64,000 bases of DNA from Streptomyces sp. CC208A (lineage in GTDB: Bacteria > Actinomycetota > Actinomycetes > Streptomycetales > Streptomycetaceae), in contig NZ_JASCXN010000001.1 of the NCBI RefSeq assembly GCF_030010625.1, positions 425,147 to 489,146 on the forward strand. Reading direction: 5' to 3'. Below, one piece after another: positions 25,969-34,711 of this stretch (position 1 is its first letter; each line of letters begins with the position of its first letter). The notes under the pieces were generated by a model, which was not told the DNA's origin, ran no database searches, and worked only from the letters and a program-made list of their open reading frames with translations. The position numbers were made by a program, and so were the translations under genes.

Positions 25969-26250
25969 TCAGCGACCGATGCGCCCCTCGGCGGCGGCGC
26001 TCACGAAGGCCGTGAAGGCGGCGGCGGTGGTGAGGAAGGCGGGGCCTTCGGGGTTCTTGGAGTCGCGGACGGCGATGTGGGCGGTGAGGTCGGCGACCTC
26101 GATGCACTGGCCACCGTTGTCGGCGCTGTACGAGGACTTCTGCCAGGTGGCTGTGCCAAGGGGGGCGCACTCGATGCACTGCCCGCCGGTGTCGCCGCTG
26201 TACGAGGACTTACGCCAGCGCGCTCCCGCCAGGCTCCGGTTGGTCTCCAT
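25969..26250 (-). CDS. DUF397 double-domain protein
   Basis: The 93-residue protein contains two DUF397 units. The first is ARWRKSSYSGDTGGQCIECA and the second TWQKSSYSADNGGQCIEVAD followed by the conserved VRDSKNPEGPAFLTT. DUF397 proteins are small partners of WhiJ-like HTH regulators; in several Streptomyces systems the pair controls development or antibiotic production. The second unit is complete, the first truncated. The start lies inside the end of the HTH gene (41-nt overlap), so translation is coupled. Confidence 0.9.
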   Translation of the reverse strand: METNRSLAGARWRKSSYSGDTGGQCIECAPLGTATWQKSSYSADNGGQCIEVADLTAHIAVRDSKNPEGPAFLTTAAAFTAFVSAAAEGRIGR

Positions 26251-27058
26251 AGTGCTCCTCCAAGACGCGGGTGATCAGCGCGGACGAATCCTCCACCGAG
26301 AGAGCGGCCGCTCGCAGGTGATCGTAACGGAGTGACCCGTCCTTGAACGCGGCTGGATCCACGGTCATATGGCCTTGGACGAAGTCCTCGGTGTAGACGA
26401 GGTCGGGGTCGTCGTCGAAGCGGAGGAGATTGAAGGAGCCCATCTGCCCCCCGTGTGCGCCGACCTTGAAGGGGAGGATCTGGATCTTCACCCACTCGCG
26501 CTCCTGCAACCTCAACAAGTGGGCCAGTTGCTCTCGCATGACTTCCCGGCCACCGACCTCCTGGCGCAGCACCGCCTCGCTCATGACGACCCAGAGCAGG
26601 GGCGGGTGTTCGCGGTCCAGGATCCGCTGGCGTTCCATGCGGGCAGCGACCAAGCCGTCGAGGTCACTCTCGAACCTGGCGCTCAGGACGGCGCGGGCAT
26701 AGCCCTCCGTCTGGAGCAAGCCGTCGATCAGCTGCGCCTGGAAGGAGTAGATGTACGTCGCCTTCGCCTCCAGGTCCGCGTACGGCCTGAACCACGACGG
26801 CAGTTGGCTCTTCAGCACCAGCCCGATCAGCCGCGAGAAGAGCCCGCCCGTCATCAGCGCCGCGTCGACCCGCTCCGAGAACTCCCTGGTCGGGACCTTT
26901 CTCGCCGTCTCGATCTGGCCGACGAGCGAGCCGGTGCAGAAGAGGAGGTCCCCGAGCTGCGCCTGGCTGAGCCCTGCCTCCTCTCTCAGTCGGCGGAGTT
27001 CGGCGCCGTAGTAGTCCAGCGGCGAGGCGCTGGGATCGAGGCTGCGGATGTTGACCAT
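26210..27058 (-). CDS. WhiJ/Scr1-type helix-turn-helix regulator
   Basis: The 282-residue protein has an Xre HTH at residues 15-75 (ELRRLREEAGLSQAQLGDLL, IETARKVPTREFSERVD) followed by the Scr1/DUF5753 domain (YIYSFQAQLIDGLLQTEGYA, ARMERQRILDREHPPLLWVV, VKIQILPFKVGAHGG). This two-domain type is widespread in Streptomyces and is regulated by an adjacent DUF397 protein. It is divergent from an anti-sigma-factor-type ATPase, completing a WhiJ-like three-gene locus. Confidence 0.93.
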   Translation of the reverse strand: MVNIRSLDPSASPLDYYGAELRRLREEAGLSQAQLGDLLFCTGSLVGQIETARKVPTREFSERVDAALMTGGLFSRLIGLVLKSQLPSWFRPYADLEAKATYIYSFQAQLIDGLLQTEGYARAVLSARFESDLDGLVAARMERQRILDREHPPLLWVVMSEAVLRQEVGGREVMREQLAHLLRLQEREWVKIQILPFKVGAHGGQMGSFNLLRFDDDPDLVYTEDFVQGHMTVDPAAFKDGSLRYDHLRAAALSVEDSSALITRVLEEHYGDQPEPGGSALA

Positions 27059-27142
27059 GACGAGGTCACCCCCAAGCAGACGCACGCAGGCGTTGTGTTC
27101 AGGCCGTAGCCGAGCGTAACGAAAGCCGCCCACCCTGGGGAC

Positions 27143-27550
27143 ATGAATGAAGCAACAGACCTGCATCCCGCAGAACTTGGGGCCAGCTACCGCATGGGCT
27201 TCACTGTCGGTGAGCACTCCGCCCGCCACATGCGGCACATCCTGCGCATGTTCCTCACGCGTTGGGAACTCGGTCACCTGTCCGACGCGGGCGGCCTCGC
27301 GCTCACCGAGCTCGTCGCGAACGTCGTACGGCACGTGCCGGGGCGGCGGTGCTCGGTGCTGTTCCTGCGGGAGCCGTACGGGCTGCGGGTGGAGGTGGCG
27401 GACGGGGTGGTCTGTGCTCTCCACGCGAAGGTGCCGGACCCGGCGGCGGAGGGCGGGCGGGGGCTCGCGGTCGTGGAGGGCGTGACGGACCGGTGGGGGG
27501 TGGAGGAGCGGCGGGACGGGAAGACGGTGTGGTTCGAGTGCGACGCGTAG
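27143..27550 (+). CDS. RsbW-like ATP-binding protein
   Basis: The 135-residue protein is a stand-alone HATPase_c domain: ALTELVANVVRHVPGRRCSV is the N box, VADGVV the G1-like box and GGRGLAVVEGVTDRWGVEER the G2 region. Such proteins are anti-sigma factor kinases or, in Streptomyces, the AbaA-type partners of WhiJ/DUF397 pairs. It is transcribed divergently from the HTH gene with 84 nt between, so one regulatory region may serve both. Confidence 0.88.
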   Translation: MNEATDLHPAELGASYRMGFTVGEHSARHMRHILRMFLTRWELGHLSDAGGLALTELVANVVRHVPGRRCSVLFLREPYGLRVEVADGVVCALHAKVPDPAAEGGRGLAVVEGVTDRWGVEERRDGKTVWFECDA

Positions 27551-27600
27551 GGCACGATGGGCGCCCGCACCGACGTACTACCCGCCAGTAGGAGAGCGCC

Positions 27601-28245
27601 ATGTCCGCCACGCCCGAGCCCACTCCCGAGATCCTCGCCGCCTTCGAGGCCGCGAAGGGGTTCATGCCCGCCGGGGAGGGCCTGGCGCTGTACGCGGCGG
27701 CGGCCGAGGCCGGGAAGCTGGGGCTGCCGCTGCTTGAGGTGGGCACGTACTGCGGGCGCTCGACGATCCTGCTCGCCGACGCGGCGCGGCGGGCGGGGAC
27801 GGTGGCGGTGACCGTGGACCACCACCGGGGGAGCGAGGAGCAGCAGCCGGGGTGGGAGTACCACGACCCGACCGTGGTGGACCCGGAGGTCGGCGTGATG
27901 GACACGCTGCCGACCTTCCGGCGGACGCTGCGGAAGGCGGGCCTGGAGGAGCACGTGATCGCGGTGGTCGGGCGGAGCCCGCAGGTCGCGAAGGTGTGGG
28001 GCGGTGAGCTGGGGCTCGTCTTCGTCGACGGCGGGCACACGGACGAGCACGCGACCAACGACTACGAGGGCTGGGCCCCCAAGGTCGCCCCCGGGGGTCT
28101 CCTTGTGATCCACGACGTCTTCCCCGACCCGGCGGACGGCGGCCAGGCGCCGTACCGGATCTACCTGCGCGCCCTGGAGTCCGGCGACTTCGAGGAGGTC
28201 TCGGTCACGGACTCGCTGCGGGTGCTGCGCCGGGTCTCCGCCTGA
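27601..28245 (+). CDS. Class I SAM-dependent methyltransferase
   Basis: The 214-residue protein has a Rossmann methyltransferase core: motif I LLEVGTYCGRSTILLADAA, acidic loop VTVDHHRG and motif LVFVDGGHTDEHATNDYEGW then APGGLLVIHDVF. It belongs to the Methyltransf_24 group that includes sugar and small-molecule O-methyltransferases and several of unknown substrate. It follows the ATPase gene by 50 nt, with GTAGGAGAGCGCC before the ATG. The substrate is not readable from sequence. Confidence 0.85.
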   Translation: MSATPEPTPEILAAFEAAKGFMPAGEGLALYAAAAEAGKLGLPLLEVGTYCGRSTILLADAARRAGTVAVTVDHHRGSEEQQPGWEYHDPTVVDPEVGVMDTLPTFRRTLRKAGLEEHVIAVVGRSPQVAKVWGGELGLVFVDGGHTDEHATNDYEGWAPKVAPGGLLVIHDVFPDPADGGQAPYRIYLRALESGDFEEVSVTDSLRVLRRVSA

Positions 28246-28292
28246 CCCTGACCGCACCGCCCGTCGGAGTAGGCTGCGCAAAGGGGTCCGGG

Positions 28293-28304
28293 CGTAGTAC
28301 TACG
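28293..28304. promoter_or_regulatory. Palindrome before tetR, likely autoregulatory operator
   Basis: CGTAGTACTACG is a perfect 12-bp palindrome 15 nt before the TetR start. TetR repressors usually bind their own promoters at such sites. Confidence 0.5.
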
Positions 28305-28319
28305 AATGGAGTGACCGCT

Positions 28320-28898
28320 GTGGCGAGACGGAACGACGAGCGGCGTGCCGCGCTCGTGGACGCGGCGATCGAGGTGCTGGCCCGGGAGGGTGCCCGGGGG
28401 CTGACCTTCCGGGCGGTGGACGGCGAGGCCGGGGTGCCGACCGGGACCGCCTCCAACTACTTCGCCAACCGGGACGACCTCCTCACCCAGGCCGGCGCCC
28501 GGGTCTACGAGCGGCTCCAGCCCGACGAGGCCACCCTGGAGGGCACCAGGACCGCGCCGCACGACAAGGAGACGTACACCCGGCTCATGCGGGAGCTGGT
28601 CGGGCGGGTCTCCGCCTTCCGCACCGGCTACCTCGCGCTGCTCGAACTGCGCCTGGAGGCAACGCGCCGGCCCGCGCTCCGCTCGATCCTCACCGAGCGG
28701 GTACGGGCCGACGTCGAGCAGAACACGACCTTCCACGAGGCGTCCGGGCTCCCCGGCGACGCCACCGCCGTCAAGCTGCTGATCCTCACCCTGAACTGGC
28801 TGATCGTCGAGCAGCTGACCCTCCCCGAGGTCTTCTCCGAGGAGGAGCGCGAGGCGCTGGTGGCCGCCGCCGTGGACCGGATCGTCTTCGCGGACTGA
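28320..28898 (+). CDS. TetR-family regulator
   Basis: The 192-residue protein has an N-terminal TetR HTH: RRAALVDAAIEVLAREGARG, TFRAVDGEAGVPTGTASNYF then ANRDDLL. The C-terminal ligand-binding domain (residues 75-190) is a generic TetR_C. GTG at 28320 is preferred over GTG at 28311 because ATGGAG lies 8 nt before it, whereas the earlier codon overlaps that site. Its regulated genes and ligand are unknown. It is tail-to-tail with the next gene 19 nt away. Confidence 0.88.
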   Translation: MARRNDERRAALVDAAIEVLAREGARGLTFRAVDGEAGVPTGTASNYFANRDDLLTQAGARVYERLQPDEATLEGTRTAPHDKETYTRLMRELVGRVSAFRTGYLALLELRLEATRRPALRSILTERVRADVEQNTTFHEASGLPGDATAVKLLILTLNWLIVEQLTLPEVFSEEEREALVAAAVDRIVFAD

Positions 28899-28917
28899 GG
28901 ACGGCCCGGGGGCGCTG

Positions 28918-30921
28918 TCAGTAGAGGCCCTTGGTCACGTAGAGGCAGTTGGTGTAGCTGTAGCCGGGCTCGATCTTCGCCTTGCTGGTCTTGGTGTCGC
29001 CGGCCGTGGCGAAGCCCGACCCGGCCCGCTTCTGGAGCAGGTGGTACGTGCCGGCGGGCAGCTGGACGGTCGCCTTCGGGTACTTCGAGGACGCCCCGGA
29101 GCAGGGCTTGAAGCCCCGCAGGACGGTCTCGACGCGGTCGTAGGTGCGGCAGTCGCCGCAGGGCCTCAGGGTGATCTTGCCGGTGACCGGGCCCGTGTAG
29201 AGGAGCTCGACCTCGTCCGGGGCGTCGTTGCTGATCACCATGGTCATGCGGGCGCCGCCGGGCGCCTTCGCCGGGGGCAGCTTCTTCCCGGCCTCCGGCT
29301 CCTTGTCGGCGATCTGCGCGGCGATCGCGATGGAGCGGGCGTGGGCGGCCTGGTCGCTGTCCGGGTAGTCCTTGGCGTACTTCTCCATGGTCGCGGCGGC
29401 CTTGGTGAACTGCTCGTTCCCGAACTGCTGGGTTCCGCAGGCGAACACGCCCTTCCGGACGCCCCGGTCCGCCTCCGTCCGCACCTCCGTCAGCTTCAGC
29501 GTGCGCAGCGAGTCGGCGGTGGTCCGCAGGGAGCGCAGCTCCTCCGTGGTGGCGCAGTGGTCGTCGCCGGAGTCGGTGAGCGAGCCGACGCGGGTGCGGA
29601 CCGCGTCCCGGACGGCCGGGCGGACCTTCGCGGTGTACGGCGACCCGGGGAAGAGATTGGCGAGCTCGCCGAAGTGGCCCTCGGCGGTCGGTGAGGAGTC
29701 CCCGTCGAGGGCCTCGGCGCCGCACTCGTACAGCGAGTGGGCCAGCGGCTCCTCGACTCCGGCCGGGCGCTCGCCGAGGAGGTCCTTGTCGACGAGGGAG
29801 GTGAGGCCCTTCAGGTGCTTGAGGGGGGCCAGCGCCTCGCAGTAGCTCTTGCTCGCGTACGGCGCCGCGACCGCCTTGTAGTACGCGTCGAGCCGGTCCG
29901 GCACGAGCTTCCCGGCGCGCGAGTCGCCGTGCTTCGTACCAAGGTCGTCGTACTCCTCCAGCGCCTTGACGTAGTCCCCCTCGGAAGCGGCGAACGCCTC
30001 GCCCTTGTGCGCGGTCACCAGCGCGTCGGCGGCGGCGAGCCGGGCGAGGAGCGCCTGCTGGCGGGCCTCCTCGCGGGCGTCCGCGTGGGCCGCGCCGTAC
30101 GCGACGGCGCCGCCGACGGGCGCGGCGAGCAGCACGACGGCGAGCGGCAGCGCCAGGCGGCGCACCGTGGCGCCGAAGGAGAGGCGGGCGCGCAGGCCCC
30201 GCCGGGCCCCGTCGGCCGCGGCGGCCAGCAGGAAGGCGCCGTACCCGATGAGGACGCCCTGGGGCACGCCGTCCGCGTCCGCCGGGAGCGCGAGCAGCAG
30301 CAGGGCGGCGGTGGCGGCCCAGCAGAGGGCCGCGCCGATCCAGTGGCGGAGGAGGACGTAACCGAGCCCGAGGCAGGAGAGGTTCAGCAGTGCGACGAGG
30401 ACGGCCTGGAGCGGCCGTGCCTCGCCCGGTGCGCCGCCTCCCGCGCCGCCGGGGCCGTAGGCCGGCGGGGCGGGGGGTGGCGGCGGGAGGGTCCCGGTGC
30501 CGGCCCAGCCGGGGGCGGTGGGGGGTGCGGGGTACTGCCCCGGGTACGGGCCGGGCGCCGGGCCGCCGTAGCCGCCGGGGGGCGGGCCGAAGCCGGAGGC
30601 GGGGGTGGTGGGACCGGTCTGGCTCGCGGAGCCGGTCGTCGGGCTCGCGGATTCCGTGGCGCCGTGGGAGCCGCCGTTCTGCGGGGCCTCCCAGGGGGCG
30701 GGGCCGGGGGCGGGCAGCCTGAAGGAGCCCGTGGGCGTGGCGTCCGTACCACCGCCGGAGCCGCCGTGCCCGCCGTCGGCGGAGCCCGTACCCCCGCTCG
30801 CACCGCCGCCGCCCCTCATCGTCATCGTCTCGTCGGAGGGGCGGGCCGGGCCCTCCCCCTTGCCGAGGTCCACCTCGGGCGCGTCCTGCGGGCGCGCGTC
30901 GTTCGGGTCTTCCCCCGCCAC
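28918..30921 (-). CDS. Large membrane protein with Pro/Gly-rich N-terminus and extracellular repeats
   Basis: The 667-residue protein starts with GTG behind GAGGGGG (VAGEDPNDARPQDAPEVDLG). Residues 1-165 are Gly/Pro/Ser-rich and disordered; residues 170-285 hold about four membrane helices (LQAVLVALLNLSCLGLGYVL, LLLLALPADADG, LALPLAVVLLAAPVGGAVAY). The rest is extracellular and rich in helix pairs resembling degenerate tetratricopeptide repeats (EGDYVKALEEYDDLGTKHGD, QFTKAAATMEKYAKDYPDSD), ending in a cysteine-containing beta domain (PCGDCRTYDRVE, PAGTYHLLQKRAGSG). I recognise no named family. An envelope role is likely. Confidence 0.75.
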   Translation of the reverse strand: MAGEDPNDARPQDAPEVDLGKGEGPARPSDETMTMRGGGGASGGTGSADGGHGGSGGGTDATPTGSFRLPAPGPAPWEAPQNGGSHGATESASPTTGSASQTGPTTPASGFGPPPGGYGGPAPGPYPGQYPAPPTAPGWAGTGTLPPPPPAPPAYGPGGAGGGAPGEARPLQAVLVALLNLSCLGLGYVLLRHWIGAALCWAATAALLLLALPADADGVPQGVLIGYGAFLLAAAADGARRGLRARLSFGATVRRLALPLAVVLLAAPVGGAVAYGAAHADAREEARQQALLARLAAADALVTAHKGEAFAASEGDYVKALEEYDDLGTKHGDSRAGKLVPDRLDAYYKAVAAPYASKSYCEALAPLKHLKGLTSLVDKDLLGERPAGVEEPLAHSLYECGAEALDGDSSPTAEGHFGELANLFPGSPYTAKVRPAVRDAVRTRVGSLTDSGDDHCATTEELRSLRTTADSLRTLKLTEVRTEADRGVRKGVFACGTQQFGNEQFTKAAATMEKYAKDYPDSDQAAHARSIAIAAQIADKEPEAGKKLPPAKAPGGARMTMVISNDAPDEVELLYTGPVTGKITLRPCGDCRTYDRVETVLRGFKPCSGASSKYPKATVQLPAGTYHLLQKRAGSGFATAGDTKTSKAKIEPGYSYTNCLYVTKGLY

Positions 30922-31117
30922 GGTTTCCCCCTCGTGGTCCAGGCGCGGTGACAGCCACCGCCACCGCCGTCTCTCCCCCATACCCTTCCCGGGGCGCGCA
31001 CACGCGTCCACCGGATTGCCCCTGTGGACACCCGAACCGTGACCTGCCCCACCGGTCCGTGGTTCCGGACGCGGGAAGCCCTAGAGTCGCGGGGTGCCGT
31101 ACGACCACAGGAGCCCC

Positions 31118-31975
31118 GTGACCCGCCGCCTGCCCGCCGCTCTCGCCGCCCTCCTCTGCTCCGCCGCGCTCGCGGGCTGCGGTGCCTCCTCCGAGGCTGC
31201 GCAGGGCGCCCGGGGCCCGGCCCCGGCGGCCACCGCCACCACGACGACGCCCGCCGCTCCGGCCCCCAGCCCGACCCCCGATGCTCAGCCGCTCGCGGGG
31301 CGCACGATCGTCGTCGACCCCGGGCACAACCCGGGGAACTTCCGGCACACGCGGGAGATCAACCAGAAGGTCGACATCGGGACCGGCCTCAAGGAGTGCG
31401 ACACCACCGGCACCTCGACGAACGCGTCCGGCGGGAAGGCCGCGTACACGGAGGCGGCGTTCACTCTCGACGTCTCGCACCGGCTGCGGGACCTCCTGGA
31501 GGCGCGCGGCGCCACCGTCGTCCTGACGCACGACGCGGACCGGCCGTACGGGCCCTGCATCGACGAGCGGGCCAGGACCGGGAACGGGGCGGAGGCCGAC
31601 GCGGTGGTCTCCGTGCACGCGGACGGCTCCGCACAGGGGAACCGCGGCTTCCACGTGATCGTACCCACGAAGGTGAAGAAGGGGTCCGCCGACACCGGCC
31701 CCATCGTGGCCCCTTCGCGTACGCTCGGCGAGCGCATCGCCGCCGCCTTCGGCCGGGCGACCGGCACGGCACCCGCCAACTACCTCGGTGACGGTACCGG
31801 GTTGGACGTCCGTTCCGATCTCGGCGGGCTCAATCTCTCGACCGTGCCCAAGGTCTTCGTCGAATGCGGCAATATGCGTGATCCGAAGGACGCCGCACTG
31901 CTGACGTCCGGGGCGTGGCGGCAGAAGGCGGCGCAGGGCATCGCCGACGGCATCGTGACCTACCTCCAGGGGTAG
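31118..31975 (+). CDS. N-acetylmuramoyl-L-alanine amidase (Amidase_3) lipoprotein
   Basis: The 285-residue protein begins MTRRLPAALAALLCSAALAG with lipobox Cys 21, then a Thr/Pro/Ala linker. The Amidase_3 domain shows the zinc ligands in VVDPGHNPGNF, AAFTLDVSHRL (helix after the catalytic Glu region) and VSVHADGSAQG, and the catalytic Glu in VFVECGNMRD. It cleaves the amide between MurNAc and the stem peptide outside the membrane. An upstream GTG at 31094 is possible, but AGGAG 4 nt before the chosen GTG and the clean signal peptide favour this start. Confidence 0.9.
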   Translation: MTRRLPAALAALLCSAALAGCGASSEAAQGARGPAPAATATTTTPAAPAPSPTPDAQPLAGRTIVVDPGHNPGNFRHTREINQKVDIGTGLKECDTTGTSTNASGGKAAYTEAAFTLDVSHRLRDLLEARGATVVLTHDADRPYGPCIDERARTGNGAEADAVVSVHADGSAQGNRGFHVIVPTKVKKGSADTGPIVAPSRTLGERIAAAFGRATGTAPANYLGDGTGLDVRSDLGGLNLSTVPKVFVECGNMRDPKDAALLTSGAWRQKAAQGIADGIVTYLQG

Positions 31976-32075
31976 AACCCGCGGGCGATAGATTCGCTCC
32001 GTACGATGGGGCCGCCCCCGTGCCACGAACCGGCGCCTGCCCGACGCGACGACGACCCGACGAAGGACTTCTTAC

Positions 32076-32930
32076 GTGAATATCCGCTCCCTCACCCGAG
32101 GCGATGGCGTGCTGATCGGCGCTGCGGTGGTGCTGTTCATCGCCTCGTTCCTCGACATCGCCGGCTGTGACGCCTCCGCGTCGGTCTGCGACAGGATCGA
32201 CCTCCCGAACGCCTGGGAGCTCTCCCAGCTCGGCTGGGGCACCTTCTTCCTCGGCATCGCCGGTGCGGCGCTCGTCGTCGTCTCGCACGGTCTGCCTCAG
32301 CAGCGGAAGATCGCGGGCCTTGAGCTCGGCCAGGTCGGCGCGGCCTTCACCGTCGCCTCGGCGTGGACCCTGCTGATGTGGATCTTCGAGTCGAACGACG
32401 CCGGCGCCGGCCTGATCCTCGGCCTGATCGCCGCCCTCGTCCTGGCCGCCGCCGCGGTGGCCGGCCCGATGGTCCCCGCCCTGAAGGCCCCGCTCGTGGG
32501 CGCCCCGCGCCCGGCGGCCCCGCAGCCGTACAACCCGCAGCCCGGCCAGCAGGGCGTTCCCGGCGGTGCCCCCGGCGGCGTTCCCGGCGGTTACGGCTAC
32601 CCGGGCGCCCAGCAGCACCCGCAGCCGTACCCGGCGCCGCAGGACGCCTCGCAGGGCGGCCAGCAGTACGGCCAGCCGCAGCCCACCCCGCAGCCGGCTC
32701 CCCAGCCGGAGCCGCAGGCGCAGGCGCCGTCGGACTTCTCGCCGTTCTGGTTCGCCGTGCCGGTGGCCCGTCCACTGCACGCGGAGGACGGCTCCGGCGC
32801 GCAGATCGCCGAGCTGGCCCCCGGCACCTGGTACCTGGCCGTGGAGCAGCGCGGCCAGGCGCTGATCGCGCAGACGCAGGACGGCCGCCGCGGTCTCCTC
32901 CAGGACACCTCGGGCATCCAGCGCGGCTGA
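32076..32930 (+). CDS. Membrane protein with Pro/Gln-rich domain
   Basis: The 284-residue protein starts with GTG (MNIRSLTRGDGVLIGAAVVL). Four membrane helices fill residues 10-130 (VVLFIASFLDIAG, LGWGTFFLGIAGAALVVVSH, FTVASAWTLLMWIF, AGAGLILGLIAALVLAAAAV). A Pro/Gln/Gly-rich segment of about 80 residues follows, then a conserved C-terminal domain (FSPFWFAVPVARPLHAEDGS, PGTWYLAVEQRGQALIAQTQ). This architecture is common in Streptomyces but not assigned a function. A strong stem-loop follows 22 nt after the stop. Confidence 0.75.
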   Translation: MNIRSLTRGDGVLIGAAVVLFIASFLDIAGCDASASVCDRIDLPNAWELSQLGWGTFFLGIAGAALVVVSHGLPQQRKIAGLELGQVGAAFTVASAWTLLMWIFESNDAGAGLILGLIAALVLAAAAVAGPMVPALKAPLVGAPRPAAPQPYNPQPGQQGVPGGAPGGVPGGYGYPGAQQHPQPYPAPQDASQGGQQYGQPQPTPQPAPQPEPQAQAPSDFSPFWFAVPVARPLHAEDGSGAQIAELAPGTWYLAVEQRGQALIAQTQDGRRGLLQDTSGIQRG

Positions 32931-32952
32931 CCCGCCCACCCCGTACCACCCC

Positions 32953-32991
32953 GTGGCCCCCCGGCCGGAAGCCTTCCGGTCGGGGGGCCAC
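32953..32991 (+). terminator. Intrinsic-type stem-loop terminator
   Basis: GTGGCCCCCCGGCCGGAA pairs with TTCCGGTCGGGGGGCCAC around a 3-nt loop, with one mismatch. It lies directly after the membrane-protein gene and before the LLM gene promoter. Confidence 0.8.
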
Positions 32992-33014
32992 TGGCGTACA
33001 GTCCCGGAACCTGA

Positions 33015-33031
33015 CCTGACCACCCATCAGA
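33015..33031. promoter_or_regulatory. Second palindromic operator, YCTGAY-N5-RTCAGA type, alone
   Basis: CCTGACCACCCATCAGA lies 14 nt before the LLM oxidoreductase start, close to or overlapping the ribosome binding site. No KstR-type box accompanies it here, which suggests the palindrome is an independent operator. Confidence 0.6.
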
Positions 33032-33044
33032 AAGGGGCCGGGCC

Positions 33045-34067
33045 ATGCGCCTGGGACTCGCGCTCGGCTACTGGGGCCGCGGCCCCTCCCCCGCCCATCT
33101 GGAGCTCGCGCGCGAGGCGGAGCGGCTCGGCTACGACTCGGTGTGGACGGCGGAGGCCTGGGGCTCGGACGCCTTCACCACCCTCACCTGGATCGCCGCG
33201 CACACCAGCCGCATCGGCCTGGGCACGGCCGTGGCCCAGATGGCGGCCCGCACCCCCACGGCGACGGCGATGCACGCCCTCACCCTCGACCACCTGTCGG
33301 GCGGCCGGATGCGCCTCGGCCTGGGCCTCTCGGGCCCGCAGGTGGTGGAGGGCTGGTACGGCCGCCCCTTCCCCCGCTCCCCCCTGACCGCCACCCGCGA
33401 GTACGTGGACGTGATCCGGCAGGTCCTCCGCCGCGAGGCCCCGGTGCGCCTGGAGGGCCGCCACCACTCCTTCCCGTACGCGGGCGAGGACGGCACCGGC
33501 CTGGGCAAACCCCTCAAGCCGATCACCCACCCCCTCCGCCCCGACCTCCCGATCCTGCTGGGCGCCGAGGGCCCGAGGAACATCGCGCAGACGCTCCGGA
33601 TCGCCGACGGCTGGCTCCCCCTCTACTGGTCCCCCACCCGCTGGCGCGAGGTGTACGCCCTCCCGGACCGCCTCCCCACCGGCTTCCGCGTCGCCCCCAT
33701 GGTCCGCGCCCAGGTCTGCGACGACGTGGCCAAGGGCCTCCTGCCGGTCAAGGCGATGCTCGGCTTCTACATCGGCGGCATGGGCCACACCACCCGCAAC
33801 TTCCACGCCGACCTCATGGCCCGCATGGGCTACGAGGCCGAAGCCCGGCACATCCAGGGCCTCTTCACCGAGGGCCGCCGTGAGGAGGCCGTCCTCGCCG
33901 TCCCCGACGCCTTCGCCGACGAGATCTCCCTGGTCGGCCCCAGGGAGCGGATCGCGGAACGGCTCCAGCAGTGGCGTACGGGCCCGGTGACGGAACTGCT
34001 GGTCACGGCCCCTGACCTGGAGACGCTGCGGACGCTGGCGGAGTTCGCCGATCCTGCCGCCGCATGA
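33045..34067 (+). CDS. LLM-class F420-dependent oxidoreductase, Rv3520c-like
   Basis: The 340-residue protein is a luciferase-like TIM barrel: MRLGLALGYWGRGPSPAHLE, YDSVWTAEAWGSDAFTTLTW, LDHLSGGRMRLGLGLSGPQV and LLGAEGPRNIAQTLRIADGW. It closely follows Mycobacterium Rv3520c, a predicted coenzyme F420-dependent enzyme within the KstR-regulated cholesterol regulon. It should use F420 or FMN to reduce or oxidise a lipid-derived substrate. A second-type palindrome precedes it, tying it to the dispersed steroid set. Tail-to-tail with the next gene by 3 nt. Confidence 0.88.
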   Translation: MRLGLALGYWGRGPSPAHLELAREAERLGYDSVWTAEAWGSDAFTTLTWIAAHTSRIGLGTAVAQMAARTPTATAMHALTLDHLSGGRMRLGLGLSGPQVVEGWYGRPFPRSPLTATREYVDVIRQVLRREAPVRLEGRHHSFPYAGEDGTGLGKPLKPITHPLRPDLPILLGAEGPRNIAQTLRIADGWLPLYWSPTRWREVYALPDRLPTGFRVAPMVRAQVCDDVAKGLLPVKAMLGFYIGGMGHTTRNFHADLMARMGYEAEARHIQGLFTEGRREEAVLAVPDAFADEISLVGPRERIAERLQQWRTGPVTELLVTAPDLETLRTLAEFADPAAA

Positions 34068-34070
34068 CGC

Positions 34071-34625
34071 TCAGCCGCCGCTGAGCTGGGAGGCCGACGG
34101 GACCTTGTCGACGACCTCGGCGCCCGCGGACCTGCCGGCGTCCTTGACGCCGGTGATGACGCCCTCCAGGCCGCCGACGTCCGCGGCGTCCACCTCGCCC
34201 TTGCGGAGCTTCGTACCGAGGTCCTTGAGGGACTCGATGCCGGCGGAGAGCGGGGCGACCGCCTTGGAGAGGAGGGGGTCGCCCTCGGCGTTCCTCACCG
34301 CGGCCTTCAGCCGGTTGTAGGTGAAGGCGCCCGCGAGGCCCGCCTTGACCAGGGCGAAGGTGCGGCCGTCGGCGCCCTTCTTGAACGTGCCCGCCCTGTA
34401 CGGCTTCACGATCCACTGGTAGGCGGCCCCGGCGGCGAGTCCCGCGTTCGCGACGAAGCGGGTCTTCGCGAGCTTCTGCTTCTCGAAGGTGGCCGACGCC
34501 GACGGGGTGGGGGTGGCGGCGGCGCTCACCGTCTGGGTGGTGTCGGCGCCGCAGGCGGCGGTGGTGAGCAGCAGGGCGCAGGACAGCAGCAGCGCGGCGA
34601 CGCCGCGGGACACGGTTCTCGGCAC
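34071..34625 (-). CDS. Lipoprotein of unknown function
   Basis: The 184-residue protein starts with GTG behind AGGAGG and has a signal peptide with lipobox TAAC (C25). The mature part (FEKQKLAKTRFVANAGLAAG, then AYQWIVKPYRAGTFKKGADG and TKLRKGEVDAADVGGLEGVI) is a small helical domain, well conserved in style among Streptomyces, of unknown role. It lies outside the cytoplasmic membrane. Confidence 0.8.
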   Translation of the reverse strand: MPRTVSRGVAALLLSCALLLTTAACGADTTQTVSAAATPTPSASATFEKQKLAKTRFVANAGLAAGAAYQWIVKPYRAGTFKKGADGRTFALVKAGLAGAFTYNRLKAAVRNAEGDPLLSKAVAPLSAGIESLKDLGTKLRKGEVDAADVGGLEGVITGVKDAGRSAGAEVVDKVPSASQLSGG

Positions 34626-34711
34626 GGCGGGACCTCCTGGGGCGGAGCCGGATGGCGCCAGCCTCGCCCGGGGGCGTACGGGCCGCCATCCGGGCGGCCC
34701 GTCCGGGTGTG

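Noticed and set aside
28628..32026. An 1132-residue reading frame on the minus strand
   Set aside because: It crosses the TetR and amidase genes and is Arg/Pro-rich; the real minus-strand gene in this area is the 667-residue membrane protein.
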